From Lactobacillus melliventris (lineage in GTDB: Bacteria; Bacillota; Bacilli; Lactobacillales; Lactobacillaceae): a stretch of 64,000 bases of DNA. The DNA lies in assembly GCF_013346935.1 (NCBI RefSeq), contig NZ_JAAEEB010000001.1, positions 1 to 64,000 of the forward strand, read 5' to 3'. The notes under the pieces were generated by a model. That model saw nothing but the letters and a program-made list of their open reading frames with translations, searched no databases and was not told the DNA's origin. Positions 18,772 to 28,026 of this stretch are shown here, piece by piece (position 1 is the first letter of the stretch; every line of letters starts with the position of its first letter). Made by a program: the position numbers and the translations under genes.

Positions 18772-19888
18772 ATGGAAATAAGTGACATTCAAAATGAATT
18801 GGATAGTTTGAAAAAGCGGTTAGACCACTTTAGGGGGTCTCTTTGACTTAGATTCAATAAACGAAAGTATCATTGTTAATGAAAATAAGATGCAAGATCC
18901 GACTTTTTGGGATGATCAGGAAAAAGCACAAGGTTTGATTAGTGAGACAAATGTGTTGAAAGAAAAACGTGATTCTTTTGTCAAGTTGGAAAAGGATTAT
19001 CAAAATGAAATAACAGCACTAGAATTACTGCGTGAAGAAGCAGATCAAGATTTACAAAAAGAAGTTGAAACCGATCTGCAAAAACTGCAAACTGAGTTTC
19101 ATGATTATGAGTTAGATTTACTCTTATCTGGCAAATATGATGATCACAATGCGCTGATTGAAATTCATCCGGGAGCAGGTGGCACTGAGGCGATGGACTG
19201 GGGCCAAATGCTCTTGCGGATGTACCAGAGATATGCCGATATTTGCGGCTTTAAATTTGAAATTAGTAATTATGAACCTGGAGAAGAAGCTGGTCTTAAA
19301 AGCGTTAGTGCCAAGATTACTGGTAAAAATGCCTACGGCCTGATGAAATCGGAAAATGGTGTTCACCGTTTGGTGAGAATTTCTCCCTTCGATTCGGCCA
19401 AGAGGAGACATACATCTTTTGCTTCGGTTGAAGTTATTCCGGAAATTGATGAGAGTATTAAGGTGGATATCGATCCTAAAGATCTCCGTGTTGACGTTTA
19501 CCGGTCGAGTGGTGCAGGCGGTCAGCATATTAATAAAACATCAAGCGCTGTCAGAATCACTCATTTACCGACAGGAATCGTAACTACGTCTCAGGCGCAG
19601 CGTTCACAGTTGCAGAATCGGGAAACCGCAATGAATGAACTGCGAGCAAAATTATTTCACCTGGAAGAAGAAAAGAAACGTAAGCACAAGCAGGAGCTTA
19701 AAGGTGACCAAAAAGAAATTGGTTGGGGCTCACAAATTAGATCTTATGTTTTTCATCCTTATAATTTGGTTAAAGATCTGCGCACAGGCTATGAAACTTC
19801 CGATACAAGTGGTGTAATGGATGGCAAGCTGCAACCGTTTGTTTATGCATATTTACAATGGCTTTTGAGCCAGGAAAATCCAGAGTAG
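18772..19888 (+). CDS. prfB: peptide chain release factor 2 (programmed +1 frameshift)
   Basis: RF2 recognises UAA and UGA stops. Translation starts at the ATG at 18772 (AAGGAG upstream), reads 24 codons ending in CTT (18841-18843), and meets an in-frame TGA at 18844. It must shift +1 to GAC at 18845 to continue to 19888, so the coding sequence is join(18772..18843,18845..19888), 371 residues. The codon-recognition tripeptide SPF is at 204-206 and the catalytic GGQ at 249-251. Annotation from the internal ATG at 18890 alone would lose the first 39 residues. A small membrane-protein gene follows after 8 bases. Confidence 0.96.
18832..18846 (+). promoter_or_regulatory. RF2 autoregulatory frameshift site
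   Basis: An internal Shine-Dalgarno AGGGGG (18832-18837) lies just ahead of CTT-TGA-C. This is the classic arrangement in which low RF2 stalls the ribosome at UGA and promotes a +1 slip. Confidence 0.93.
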
Positions 19889-19896
19889 GTGATTAG

Positions 19897-20178
19897 ATGA
19901 GTTTTTGGGGAATTGTTGGTTTAGTATTATTGGCAGTTGTTATTTTAAGTATTATTTTTGCCATATTTCACATCTTTTTCATGATATTACCGGCAGCCTT
20001 AGTAATTATTGGTATTATCTGGTTAATCAATCATTTTACCAAAAATGATGATAATAATGCTGGACACTCTGATCTTAATTCTGGTTCTTATAGCTGGGAC
20101 AATTGGAATGAAAATAATCAAACTAAACCAAAACGGAAAAAAGTACGCGATGCTAAAACCAAAGATGTCGACAAATAA
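19897..20178 (+). CDS. small membrane protein of unknown function
   Basis: I do not recognise this 93-residue protein. Two hydrophobic segments (about residues 5-27 and 30-46) form a hairpin in the membrane. The tail is polar, Asn/Asp-rich, and ends in a strongly basic stretch ([13 protein letters not shown]), presumably cytoplasmic. It lies 8 bases after prfB and 17 bases before hprK, so it is probably cotranscribed with both. Small membrane genes of the PspC/YvlD type also sit near hprK in other Firmicutes, but I see no PspC domain here. Confidence 0.7.
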   Translation: MSFWGIVGLVLLAVVILSIIFAIFHIFFMILPAALVIIGIIWLINHFTKNDDNNAGHSDLNSGSYSWDNWNENNQTKPKRKKVRDAKTKDVDK

Positions 20179-20195
20179 TAAAGGGGCATTTTGAA

Positions 20196-21158
20196 ATGAC
20201 AAACGCTGTTAAATTAAGAAATTTAATTCGTGATAATAAAATTGTTCATGTTGTGCAGGGAAAACAATATATCAATAATAAGGAGATTGTTGTATCTGAT
20301 ATTTATAGACCAGGACTGGAGTTAACAGGCTACTTTGACTTTTACCCCCGCCAGCGTATTCAGTTACTTGGGCGTACAGAAATTTCTTATGCCGCTAGAC
20401 TAGACCACGATAGTTTAGTGCAGGTTTTTAAAAAACTTTGTACTCCTGATACGCCCTGCTTTTTTGTATCGCGTTCTCTGCGAATACCACCGGAACTAGC
20501 TCAAGCTGCTGATGAGGCAGAGATTCCTATTCTTTCTTCACCAGAGTCAACTACCTATGTTTCCAGTATTTTGACGGAATATTTAAGAGAGCGACTAGCT
20601 GTCCGTGATACGATTCACGGCGTCTTAGTTGAAGTTAAAGGTATGGGCGTGTTACTGACTGGTGATTCAGGTGTTGGGAAATCTGAAACTGCTTTAGGCT
20701 TAATTCATCGTGGTCACCGTTTAATAGCTGATGATCGAGTTGATGTTTATCAAAAAGATGTGGAAACCGTGATGGGTGAAGCTCCGGAAATATTAAAACA
20801 CCTAATGGAAATTCGTGGTATTGGTATCATTGATGTTATGGATTTATTCGGTGTTGGAGCTGTTAAAAACCGTGAAAGCATCCAGCTGGTTATCAAACTT
20901 GTCAATTGGGATAAGAAAGCTAATTATGATCGTTTAGGTTTTGAGGAAAGCAAACGAGATATTTGTAATGTTGAAGTTCCCCAAATCACTATTCCTGTTA
21001 AAGTCGGTCGTAACATGGAAGATATTATTGAAATTGCAACTATGAATTTCCGCGCCAAGAGAAGCGGCTATAATGCTACCAAAACTTTTGACAGTAATTT
21101 AACGAAATTAATTAAGAAAAACTCTCAAGCAGACACAGCAAAGGATAAGAATAAATGA
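20196..21158 (+). CDS. hprK: HPr kinase/phosphorylase
   Basis: HprK phosphorylates HPr on Ser46 in response to glycolytic intermediates and reverses this, setting carbon catabolite control through CcpA. The N-terminal domain covers about residues 1-130. The kinase domain has Walker A GDSGVGKS at 156-163 and the HprK signature block [17 protein letters not shown]. At 320 residues it is full length. An AAAGGGG site precedes the ATG. The stop overlaps the lgt start by 4 bases, the usual hprK-lgt coupling. Confidence 0.97.
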   Translation: MTNAVKLRNLIRDNKIVHVVQGKQYINNKEIVVSDIYRPGLELTGYFDFYPRQRIQLLGRTEISYAARLDHDSLVQVFKKLCTPDTPCFFVSRSLRIPPELAQAADEAEIPILSSPESTTYVSSILTEYLRERLAVRDTIHGVLVEVKGMGVLLTGDSGVGKSETALGLIHRGHRLIADDRVDVYQKDVETVMGEAPEILKHLMEIRGIGIIDVMDLFGVGAVKNRESIQLVIKLVNWDKKANYDRLGFEESKRDICNVEVPQITIPVKVGRNMEDIIEIATMNFRAKRSGYNATKTFDSNLTKLIKKNSQADTAKDKNK

Positions 21159-21991
21159 TATTGACCATCAATCCTGTAGCATTTAAATTAGGAAACCTAA
21201 GTGTCAAGTGGTATGGCATTATTATGGCTGTCGCAATTATTTTAGCTGTCTCAATGGCAATTTTTGAAGGGCGTAAACGTCAAATTGAAAGTGATGACTT
21301 CATGGATTTGCTGTTATGGGCTGTTCCTCTTGGATATGTGGGTGCACGCATTTACTATGTTATTTTTGAATGGCATTATTATTCTCAGCATCTTGACGAG
21401 ATAATTGCTATTTGGAATGGTGGCATAGCTATCTATGGCGGCTTACTGGCCGGATTGGCAGTTTTACTGGTATTTTGTTATAAGAGAATGTTGCCACCAT
21501 TTCTGATGCTGGACATCATTACGCCAGGAGTAATGGCTGCTCAAATATTAGGCCGCTGGGGTAATTTTATTAATCAAGAAGCTCATGGTGGGCCCACAAC
21601 CTTGGCGTTTTTACAAAGCTTACACTTACCTGATTTTATTATTAATCAGATGAAAATCGGTGGAGTATACTATCAGCCAACTTTTCTATATGAATCTTTT
21701 TTTAATTTGATTGGTTTACTGATAATATTGTTATTAAGACACAGAAAGCATCTGTTTAAACAAGGCGAAATATTTATGCTCTATTTGGCATGGTATTCTG
21801 TCGTACGTTTTTTCGTAGAAGGCATGCGGACAGATAGTCTTTACCTTTGGGGATCGATTCGGGTTTCGCAAATGCTTAGTGTAATATTGCTGATAGTGGT
21901 TATAGTATTATTTATTTATCGCAGGCGAATTGTTAAACCCAAATGGTATTTAGACGGCAGTGGCTTGAAATACCCTTATAGTCGAGATTAA
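21155..21991 (+). CDS. lgt: prolipoprotein diacylglyceryl transferase
   Basis: Lgt adds diacylglycerol to the lipobox cysteine of lipoproteins, such as the binding protein at 2103, at the membrane. The Lgt signature [14 protein letters not shown] starts at residue 133, with about seven membrane spans and a basic C-terminal end. The start overlaps the hprK stop (ATGA). Confidence 0.96.
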   Translation: MILTINPVAFKLGNLSVKWYGIIMAVAIILAVSMAIFEGRKRQIESDDFMDLLLWAVPLGYVGARIYYVIFEWHYYSQHLDEIIAIWNGGIAIYGGLLAGLAVLLVFCYKRMLPPFLMLDIITPGVMAAQILGRWGNFINQEAHGGPTTLAFLQSLHLPDFIINQMKIGGVYYQPTFLYESFFNLIGLLIILLLRHRKHLFKQGEIFMLYLAWYSVVRFFVEGMRTDSLYLWGSIRVSQMLSVILLIVVIVLFIYRRRIVKPKWYLDGSGLKYPYSRD

Positions 21992-22019
21992 TAATTATTT
22001 TAGTGAAAGAGAGTAAAAA

Positions 22020-23039
22020 ATGACAAAAATTGCAGTTTTAGGAGCAGGTTCATGGGGTACGGTTTTAGGATCAATGCTTGCTGATAAAGGATATAATATC
22101 GTTCTGTATGGTAATAACGAAAAAGTTAATGACGAAATTAACCAGAATCATACCAATGAGCACTACATGAAAAACTGGCAGGTAAATAAAACGGCTGTTG
22201 CGACAGGTGACTTAAATGAAGCTTTAACGGAAGCCGAAATTGTATTATTTGTTTTACCTACTCAAGCTATTCGCAGTGTTGCTCAGAATGTAAGTAAAAT
22301 TTTAAGACAAACTAATTCAAAGCCGCTTATAGTCACTGCTACCAAAGGTATTGAACCGGGTTCCAAAAAACTGATATCGGAAATTTTAACTGAAGAAATC
22401 TATCCGGATGATGAGGATAAAATTGTAGCTATTTCAGGACCTAGCCATGCTGAAAGTGTTGCTCAAAAAGATTTGACTGCCATTTCATGTGCTTCAAGCA
22501 GCATGGAAAATGCACAAAAAGTGCAGCGGTTATTTTCAAATGACTATTTCCGTTTATATACCAATAGCGACTTGATTGGTGTCGAAGTAGCTGGTGCGGT
22601 TAAAAATGTTATTGCAATCGCGGCTGGGATTTTAGTTGGTAAGCACTATGGTGACGATGCTAAGGCGGCTTTAATGACCCGAGGTTTAGCAGAGATTACA
22701 CGCCTAGGAGTTAATTATTTTGGTGCCGACCCAATGACTTTTAGTGGTCTTGCAGGAATAGGTGATTTAATTGTTACTTGTACATCAGTCAATTCTCGTA
22801 ATTGGCGCTGTGGTAAGCAATTAGGTGAGGGCAAGAGTCTTGACTATGTCTTGCAAAATATGGGTCAGGTTGTTGAAGGTGCTACAACAGTAAAGGCTGT
22901 GCACGAATTATGCGCAGAAAAGCATATTGATATGCCGATTAGTGAAGCTATCTACCGCGTTTTATACCAAAATTCTAATGTAGATGATGAAATTACCCAG
23001 ATGATGGGTAGAAGTCCTAAACAGGAGATTAGACTTTAA
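22020..23039 (+). CDS. gpsA: glycerol-3-phosphate dehydrogenase (NAD(P)+)
   Basis: GpsA reduces dihydroxyacetone phosphate to sn-glycerol-3-phosphate for phospholipid and teichoic acid synthesis. The N-terminal dinucleotide loop GAGSWG is at residues 8-13. The catalytic Lys lies in the VAGAVKNVIAIAAG block, and GLAGIGDLIVTC marks the C-terminal helical domain. The order hprK-lgt-gpsA-trxB is common in Firmicutes. The start has a GAAAGAG site 28 bases after lgt. Confidence 0.97.
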   Translation: MTKIAVLGAGSWGTVLGSMLADKGYNIVLYGNNEKVNDEINQNHTNEHYMKNWQVNKTAVATGDLNEALTEAEIVLFVLPTQAIRSVAQNVSKILRQTNSKPLIVTATKGIEPGSKKLISEILTEEIYPDDEDKIVAISGPSHAESVAQKDLTAISCASSSMENAQKVQRLFSNDYFRLYTNSDLIGVEVAGAVKNVIAIAAGILVGKHYGDDAKAALMTRGLAEITRLGVNYFGADPMTFSGLAGIGDLIVTCTSVNSRNWRCGKQLGEGKSLDYVLQNMGQVVEGATTVKAVHELCAEKHIDMPISEAIYRVLYQNSNVDDEITQMMGRSPKQEIRL

Positions 23040-23097
23040 CATGCAAATCGTTGTAATATTTACTTACGAAAAATAAGAAAGTACTGGGGGTAAAACT

Positions 23098-24033
23098 ATG
23101 ACGGAAAAATATGACGTAATCATTATCGGAGCAGGACCTGGTGGCTTAACTGCTGCTCTTTATGCTTCTCGTGCAAACCTTTCAGTGTTAATGCTTGATC
23201 GTGGTTTGTATGGTGGGCAAATGAATAACACCGATGCAATTGATAACTATCCCGGCTTTAGTGAAATTAAAGGACCAGAGTTGGGCGAAAAAATGTACAA
23301 TTCTGTTATGAAGTTTGGTGCCAAATTTGAATATGGCGACGTTCAATCTGTAACCACTGATGGTGACCTAAAAATAGTTAAAACAGATACTGGCGAGTAC
23401 AGTGCACCTGCCTTAATTATTGCTACCGGAGCGGATCATCGTCATTTAGGTGTTCCTGGTGAAGATGAATATTCCGGTAAGGGTGTTTCTTATTGCGCTG
23501 TTTGTGATGCTGCCTTTTTTAAAGATGAAGATATTGCGGTTATAGGTGGCGGCGATTCAGCTATTGAAGAAGGAATTTACTTGGCTCAAAGTGCTAAGTC
23601 AGTTACGGTTATTCACCGGCGTGATCAACTACGCGCTCAACCAACTCTGCAAAAACGTGCTTTTGCCAATCCTAAAATGCATTTCATTTGGAATGGCTTA
23701 ACTCAATCTATTGATGGTGACGGCAATAAGGTGACTGGCGTTACCTATAAAGATAAAGAGACCGGTGAAGAAAAACACTTAAAGACTCGCGGTGTTTTTA
23801 TCTACGTTGGCGTTATTCCTCAAACTGCTCCTTTTAAAGATTTGGGCGTAACTGATGAGAATGGTTGGATTCCAACAGATGAGCATATGAGAACTAAGGT
23901 TGATGGTATTTTTGCCCTGGGTGATGTAAGGGCAAAAGACTTGCGCCAAATTGCTAATGCAGTTGGTGACGGCAGTATTGCTGGCCAACAGGCATACAAT
24001 TATTTGCAAGATTTAAATGATCGGAAAATATAA
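23098..24033 (+). CDS. trxB: thioredoxin-disulfide reductase
   Basis: This NADPH-dependent flavoenzyme reduces thioredoxin. The FAD loop GAGPGG is at residues 11-16, the redox pair CAVC at 133-136, and the NADPH loop GGGDSA follows. The middle residues of the redox pair are Ala-Val rather than the usual Ala-Thr. It ends the hprK-lgt-gpsA-trxB run with a strong terminator. Lactobacilli lack glutathione reductase in many cases, so this is probably a main thiol-redox enzyme. Confidence 0.96.
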   Translation: MTEKYDVIIIGAGPGGLTAALYASRANLSVLMLDRGLYGGQMNNTDAIDNYPGFSEIKGPELGEKMYNSVMKFGAKFEYGDVQSVTTDGDLKIVKTDTGEYSAPALIIATGADHRHLGVPGEDEYSGKGVSYCAVCDAAFFKDEDIAVIGGGDSAIEEGIYLAQSAKSVTVIHRRDQLRAQPTLQKRAFANPKMHFIWNGLTQSIDGDGNKVTGVTYKDKETGEEKHLKTRGVFIYVGVIPQTAPFKDLGVTDENGWIPTDEHMRTKVDGIFALGDVRAKDLRQIANAVGDGSIAGQQAYNYLQDLNDRKI

Positions 24034-24041
24034 GGATTACA

Positions 24042-24073
24042 AAAAGAATTCAGCTTAAATGAATTCTTTTTTT
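24042..24073 (+). terminator. trxB terminator
   Basis: AAAGAATTCA and TGAATTCTTT form a 10-bp stem followed by T. Confidence 0.88.
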
Positions 24074-24084
24074 ATTTTTACAGA

Positions 24085-24114
24085 TAGCAATAGTGATAAA
24101 TGCTAGAATATAAT
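24085..24114 (+). promoter_or_regulatory. pgm promoter
   Basis: A perfect -10 TATAAT (24109-24114) has only a weak -35 (TAGCAA at 24085, 18-base spacer). Confidence 0.4.
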
Positions 24115-24159
24115 TTATGAAAACGAATTAAAAGCTAGAAAAAGAGGAACTTTACTGAA

Positions 24160-25884
24160 ATGAAAGCAAGAGAAACATTTCAAAAATGGCAACAGACACA
24201 AAATTTGCCCGATTATTTAAAAGATCAACTGTCTAAACTTGGTCAAGATTCAAATTGGATTGAAGATGCGTTTGGGCAAGATATTAATTTCGGTACTGCC
24301 GGTATGAGAGGCAGACTGGAGCCGGGGACTAATCGCATCAATTTATACACTGTTGGCCGTGTAACAGAAGGTTTAGCTCGGTTAATAGATGAAAAGGGTG
24401 AGCAAGCTCAAAATAATGGGGTAGTAATTTCTTTTGATTCACGTTATCACTCACGTGAATTTGCGGATCATGCGGCCAGAATTCTAGGAAGCCATAATAT
24501 CCATGTTTATCTGTTTGATGATTTAAGACCGACACCTGAATTATCATTTGCTGTTAGGTACTTACACGCTGCAGCCGGAATTAATATTACTGCTTCTCAT
24601 AATGCCAAACAATATAATGGATACAAGGTCTATGGTGCTGATGGCGCCCAAATGGGTCCTGAAGATGCAGAGCGAGTTTTTGAGTATTCTCAAAGAGTAA
24701 CAGATATTTTTAACGTTAAAGCAGCGCCAGTAGGGCAACTCCGTGCACGAAAAACTTTACAGCTGATTGGTGAAGACATTGATGAAGCATATTTAGCAGC
24801 ATTGAAAACGGTAAATGTTAACACCGACCTTATCCGGCAAAATGCCGACAAATTAACCATTATTTATACCCCATTGCATGGTACAGGTAAAATGATTTAT
24901 GATCGCGCATTCAGGCAAGGAGGTTTTACTAATGTAATTCCGGTTCCCAGCCAGACAATCATTGATCCGGAATTTCCAACAACTAAAAAACCAAATCCGG
25001 AATACCGTGATGTTTTTGATCCGGGAATAAAGTTAGCAAATGAAAAACAGGCAGACTTAATCATTGCCACCGATCCTGATGCTGATCGAATGGGTGCATG
25101 CGTGCGTACTAAAAACGGTGATTTTCAGGTACTAACTGGTAACCAAATTGCCACGCTGATGATTTATTATTTGCTGGTTAATTTAAAAAATAATGGTCAA
25201 TTAGCCAGCGATTATGAATTAATTACCTCGGTAGTTTCCAGTAGCATGCCGTTTAAAATTGCCCAAGATTTTGGTATTAAAACCAAATATGTTTTGACCG
25301 GTTTCAAGTTTATTGGCGAAGAAATCGATCGCATGAGTAAGATGCATGATGGTAAATTCTTGATGGGCTTTGAAGAAAGCTATGGCTATCTTTTTAAGCC
25401 TTTTGCGCGAGATAAAGACGCTATGCAGGGTGCACTAATGTTTGCTGAAGTAGCTTCTTATTATGCTTCACGCAACATGACCGTGCTAGATGGTCTCAAT
25501 GAAATTTGGCAAAAATACGGTACTTCATACGAAATTACTAAAGCTATTGAAATGCCGGGTATTGGTGGACAAAAGAAAATGGCGCTTTTGATGTCAAAAT
25601 TACGTTCAGAGCATTTAGAAGAAATAAATGGGGTTAAGGTTAACAAAATCCAAGACTTTTTAAAGCAGCAAGAAATTACCGAGAATGGTGGTAAACCGCT
25701 AGCAGGGCTACCTAAATCCAATGTATTAAAATATTATTTGGCAGATGAAACTTGGCTGGCCTTAAGACCATCTGGTACAGAACCAGTAATTAAAGCCTAC
25801 GTCGGAGTTAATAAGCCCGATATTGCAACTGCTCATGAGGCGGCTGAAAGTTATCAAAAGGCAATGGCAAAACTGTTAAAATAA
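24160..25884 (+). CDS. pgcA: alpha-phosphoglucomutase (PgcA type)
   Basis: The enzyme interconverts glucose-1-phosphate and glucose-6-phosphate, linking glycolysis to UDP-glucose and surface polysaccharide. Motifs in order are FGTAGMRGRL near the N-terminus, the phosphoserine loop ITASHNAKQYNGYK, the metal loop TDPDADRMG, the sugar-binding EESYGY, and the phosphate-binding RPSGTEP near the end. The 574-residue length fits the bacterial PgcA branch and not the shorter GlmM type at 59245. Confidence 0.95.
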   Translation: MKARETFQKWQQTQNLPDYLKDQLSKLGQDSNWIEDAFGQDINFGTAGMRGRLEPGTNRINLYTVGRVTEGLARLIDEKGEQAQNNGVVISFDSRYHSREFADHAARILGSHNIHVYLFDDLRPTPELSFAVRYLHAAAGINITASHNAKQYNGYKVYGADGAQMGPEDAERVFEYSQRVTDIFNVKAAPVGQLRARKTLQLIGEDIDEAYLAALKTVNVNTDLIRQNADKLTIIYTPLHGTGKMIYDRAFRQGGFTNVIPVPSQTIIDPEFPTTKKPNPEYRDVFDPGIKLANEKQADLIIATDPDADRMGACVRTKNGDFQVLTGNQIATLMIYYLLVNLKNNGQLASDYELITSVVSSSMPFKIAQDFGIKTKYVLTGFKFIGEEIDRMSKMHDGKFLMGFEESYGYLFKPFARDKDAMQGALMFAEVASYYASRNMTVLDGLNEIWQKYGTSYEITKAIEMPGIGGQKKMALLMSKLRSEHLEEINGVKVNKIQDFLKQQEITENGGKPLAGLPKSNVLKYYLADETWLALRPSGTEPVIKAYVGVNKPDIATAHEAAESYQKAMAKLLK

Positions 25885-25897
25885 GACAAAAAGGATG

Positions 25898-25911
25898 CGA
25901 AAATACGTTCG
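25898..25911 (+). promoter_or_regulatory. LexA (SOS) box of uvrB
   Basis: CGAAA-ATAC-GTTCG matches the consensus CGAAC-N4-GTTCG at all but one defined base. It lies just upstream of a perfect -10 TATAAT at 25923-25928, where bound LexA would block polymerase. Confidence 0.75.
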
Positions 25912-25940
25912 AGAGAGTAAAATATAATAAGTCAAATAAG

Positions 25941-25966
25941 AGTTGGGCAATTTTGTCCAACTTTTT
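25941..25966 (+). terminator. leader hairpin between the SOS promoter and uvrB
   Basis: AGTTGG and CCAACT form a stem followed by TTTTT. It lies downstream of the predicted uvrB start and upstream of the uvrB ribosome site, so it could end read-through from pgm, attenuate uvrB, or protect the 5' end. Confidence 0.6.
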
Positions 25967-25983
25967 CTACGAGGAGTCTTTCG

Positions 25984-28026
25984 ATGATTAAACGACAAGA
26001 AGAACGTAAATTTGAACTCGTTTCTAAATTTAATCCAGCAGGCGATCAGCAACAAGCCATTGATAAATTGGCTGCTGGCTTTAAAAAAGGGTATAAAGAA
26101 CAGATTTTGGAAGGTGCTACCGGTACTGGTAAAACTTTCACTATGGCCAATATTATTGCTAAGTTAAATAAACCCACTTTAGTCATTTCTCATAATAAGA
26201 CTTTGGTGGGACAGCTATATGGAGAATTTAAAGAGTTTTTCCCACATAATGCCGTTGACTATTTCGTGTCATACTATGATTATTACCAACCTGAAGCATA
26301 TGTGCCGCAATCAGACACATATATTGAAAAGGACTCAGCAATTAATGATGAAATTGACCAGTTGCGTCACCAAGCTACCAGCGACTTAATGGAACGTAAC
26401 GATGTTATTGTCGTAGCGTCAGTTTCATGCATTTACGGCTTAGGTGACCCGAAAGAATATGCTGCGAGTGTGATTACGGTTCATGAAGGTGAAGAATATA
26501 ACAGGAATACTTTGCTGCGTGATTTAGTTAATATTCAATATGATCGCAATGATATTGACTTTCAACGTGGTCGTTTTCGCGTTCGTGGAGATGTTGTAGA
26601 AGTTTTTCCTGCAGGCAACTCTAACCACGCTTATCGGATTGAATTTTTCGGTGATGAAATTGACAGAATTGTAGAAGTTGATGCCTTAACTGGTGAAGTT
26701 ATTGGTGAAAGAGAGAGTATTTCACTTTTCCCAGCAACGCACTTCATGACCAATGAAGAGCAAATGAGACGGGCTCTTAAGGCCATTTCACAAGAAATGA
26801 AAATTCAAGTGAAAAAGTTTGAAGGCGAGGGAAAGTTGCTGGAAGCTGAACGTATTAAGCAACGGACCACTTTTGATATGGAAATGATGGGTGAAGTTGG
26901 CTATACCAACGGTATTGAAAACTATTCTCGTCATATGGAAGGAAGAAAAGAAGGAGAACCCCCTTATACTTTACTTGACTTTTTCCCCGATGATTTTCTC
27001 ATTCTAATTGATGAGTCTCACGCAACTATGCCGGAAATTAGGGCAATGTACAACGGAGACCGCAACCGTAAAAAGACTTTGATTGATTACGGCTTTCGTT
27101 TACCTTCTGCGCTTGATAACAGGCCCTTGAAGCTGGCTGAATTTGAAAAACACGTTAACCAAATATTATATGTTTCAGCAACCCCGGGAGATTATGAACT
27201 AGAGCGTACTGATCACAAAGTTGAGCAAATCATCAGACCAACTGGTTTGCTTGATCCTAAAATTGAGGTTAAACCGGTTGAGGGTCAAATTGATGATCTA
27301 GTTGCTGAAATTAACAAGCGGATTGAAAAGAATGAACGTGTTTTCGTTACTACATTAACGAAAAAAATGGCTGAGGACTTAACAGATTATTTGAAAGATC
27401 TCGGGATTAAAGTGCAATATTTACACTCTGACGTGAAGACACTGGAACGGATGCAAATATTACGTGATTTACGTACTGGCAAGTATGATGTTCTAATTGG
27501 TATTAACTTATTGCGTGAGGGTATTGATGTACCGGAAGTTTCACTGGTCGCAATTCTTGATGCTGATAAAGAAGGCTTTCTACGTGCATACCGGCCACTA
27601 GTGCAAACAATGGGGCGTGCTTCCAGAAACGCAGATGGGGCTGTAATTATGTATGCCGATACAATCACAGACTCAATGCGGGAAGCTATTGATGCAACGC
27701 AGAGAAGACGTAAATTACAGATTAAGTTTAATGAAGAACATGGTATGAAACCAAAAACTATCGTTAAACCGATCAGGGATGTTATTTCTGCTACAAAAGT
27801 GGCGGATGAAGATACGCAAACTGATAGTTTTGCTGATTTGAACTTTGACGAATTAACCGTTAAACAAAAGAGAACCATGATTAAAGACTTGCGTAAGCAA
27901 ATGCAGGAAGCTGCTAAGAAACTTGATTTCGAAGGTGCTGCAACCTTGCGGGATGCTATCATGGAACTGGAAAGTTCAACTAGAAGTCCAATTAAGAAAA
28001 AAGGGAAAGCATTAAATGGTAAATGA
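25984..28026 (+). CDS. uvrB: excinuclease ABC subunit B
   Basis: UvrB verifies damage and recruits UvrC in nucleotide excision repair. Walker A GATGTGKT is at residues 44-51, the beta-hairpin block [12 protein letters not shown] is intact, and the helicase motifs and the C-terminal UVR domain ([13 protein letters not shown]) are present. The GAGGAG site precedes the ATG. It overlaps uvrA by 11 bases, and the LexA box upstream puts the pair under SOS control. Confidence 0.98.
   Translation: MIKRQEERKFELVSKFNPAGDQQQAIDKLAAGFKKGYKEQILEGATGTGKTFTMANIIAKLNKPTLVISHNKTLVGQLYGEFKEFFPHNAVDYFVSYYDYYQPEAYVPQSDTYIEKDSAINDEIDQLRHQATSDLMERNDVIVVASVSCIYGLGDPKEYAASVITVHEGEEYNRNTLLRDLVNIQYDRNDIDFQRGRFRVRGDVVEVFPAGNSNHAYRIEFFGDEIDRIVEVDALTGEVIGERESISLFPATHFMTNEEQMRRALKAISQEMKIQVKKFEGEGKLLEAERIKQRTTFDMEMMGEVGYTNGIENYSRHMEGRKEGEPPYTLLDFFPDDFLILIDESHATMPEIRAMYNGDRNRKKTLIDYGFRLPSALDNRPLKLAEFEKHVNQILYVSATPGDYELERTDHKVEQIIRPTGLLDPKIEVKPVEGQIDDLVAEINKRIEKNERVFVTTLTKKMAEDLTDYLKDLGIKVQYLHSDVKTLERMQILRDLRTGKYDVLIGINLLREGIDVPEVSLVAILDADKEGFLRAYRPLVQTMGRASRNADGAVIMYADTITDSMREAIDATQRRRKLQIKFNEEHGMKPKTIVKPIRDVISATKVADEDTQTDSFADLNFDELTVKQKRTMIKDLRKQMQEAAKKLDFEGAATLRDAIMELESSTRSPIKKKGKALNGK

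Noticed and set aside
18772-18846. prfB as a pseudogene because of the in-frame TGA
   Set aside because: The stop sits in the standard RF2 frameshift context (AGGGGG, CTT-TGA-C), and the rest of the gene is intact.
19124-19528. 134-codon minus-strand frame inside prfB
   Set aside because: It is antisense to the RF2 catalytic region, with no start signal.
27387-27962. 191-codon minus-strand open frame over the end of uvrB
   Set aside because: It lies antisense to a certain gene, has a Ser/Leu/Ile-rich composition typical of antisense frames, and no ribosome site or family match.
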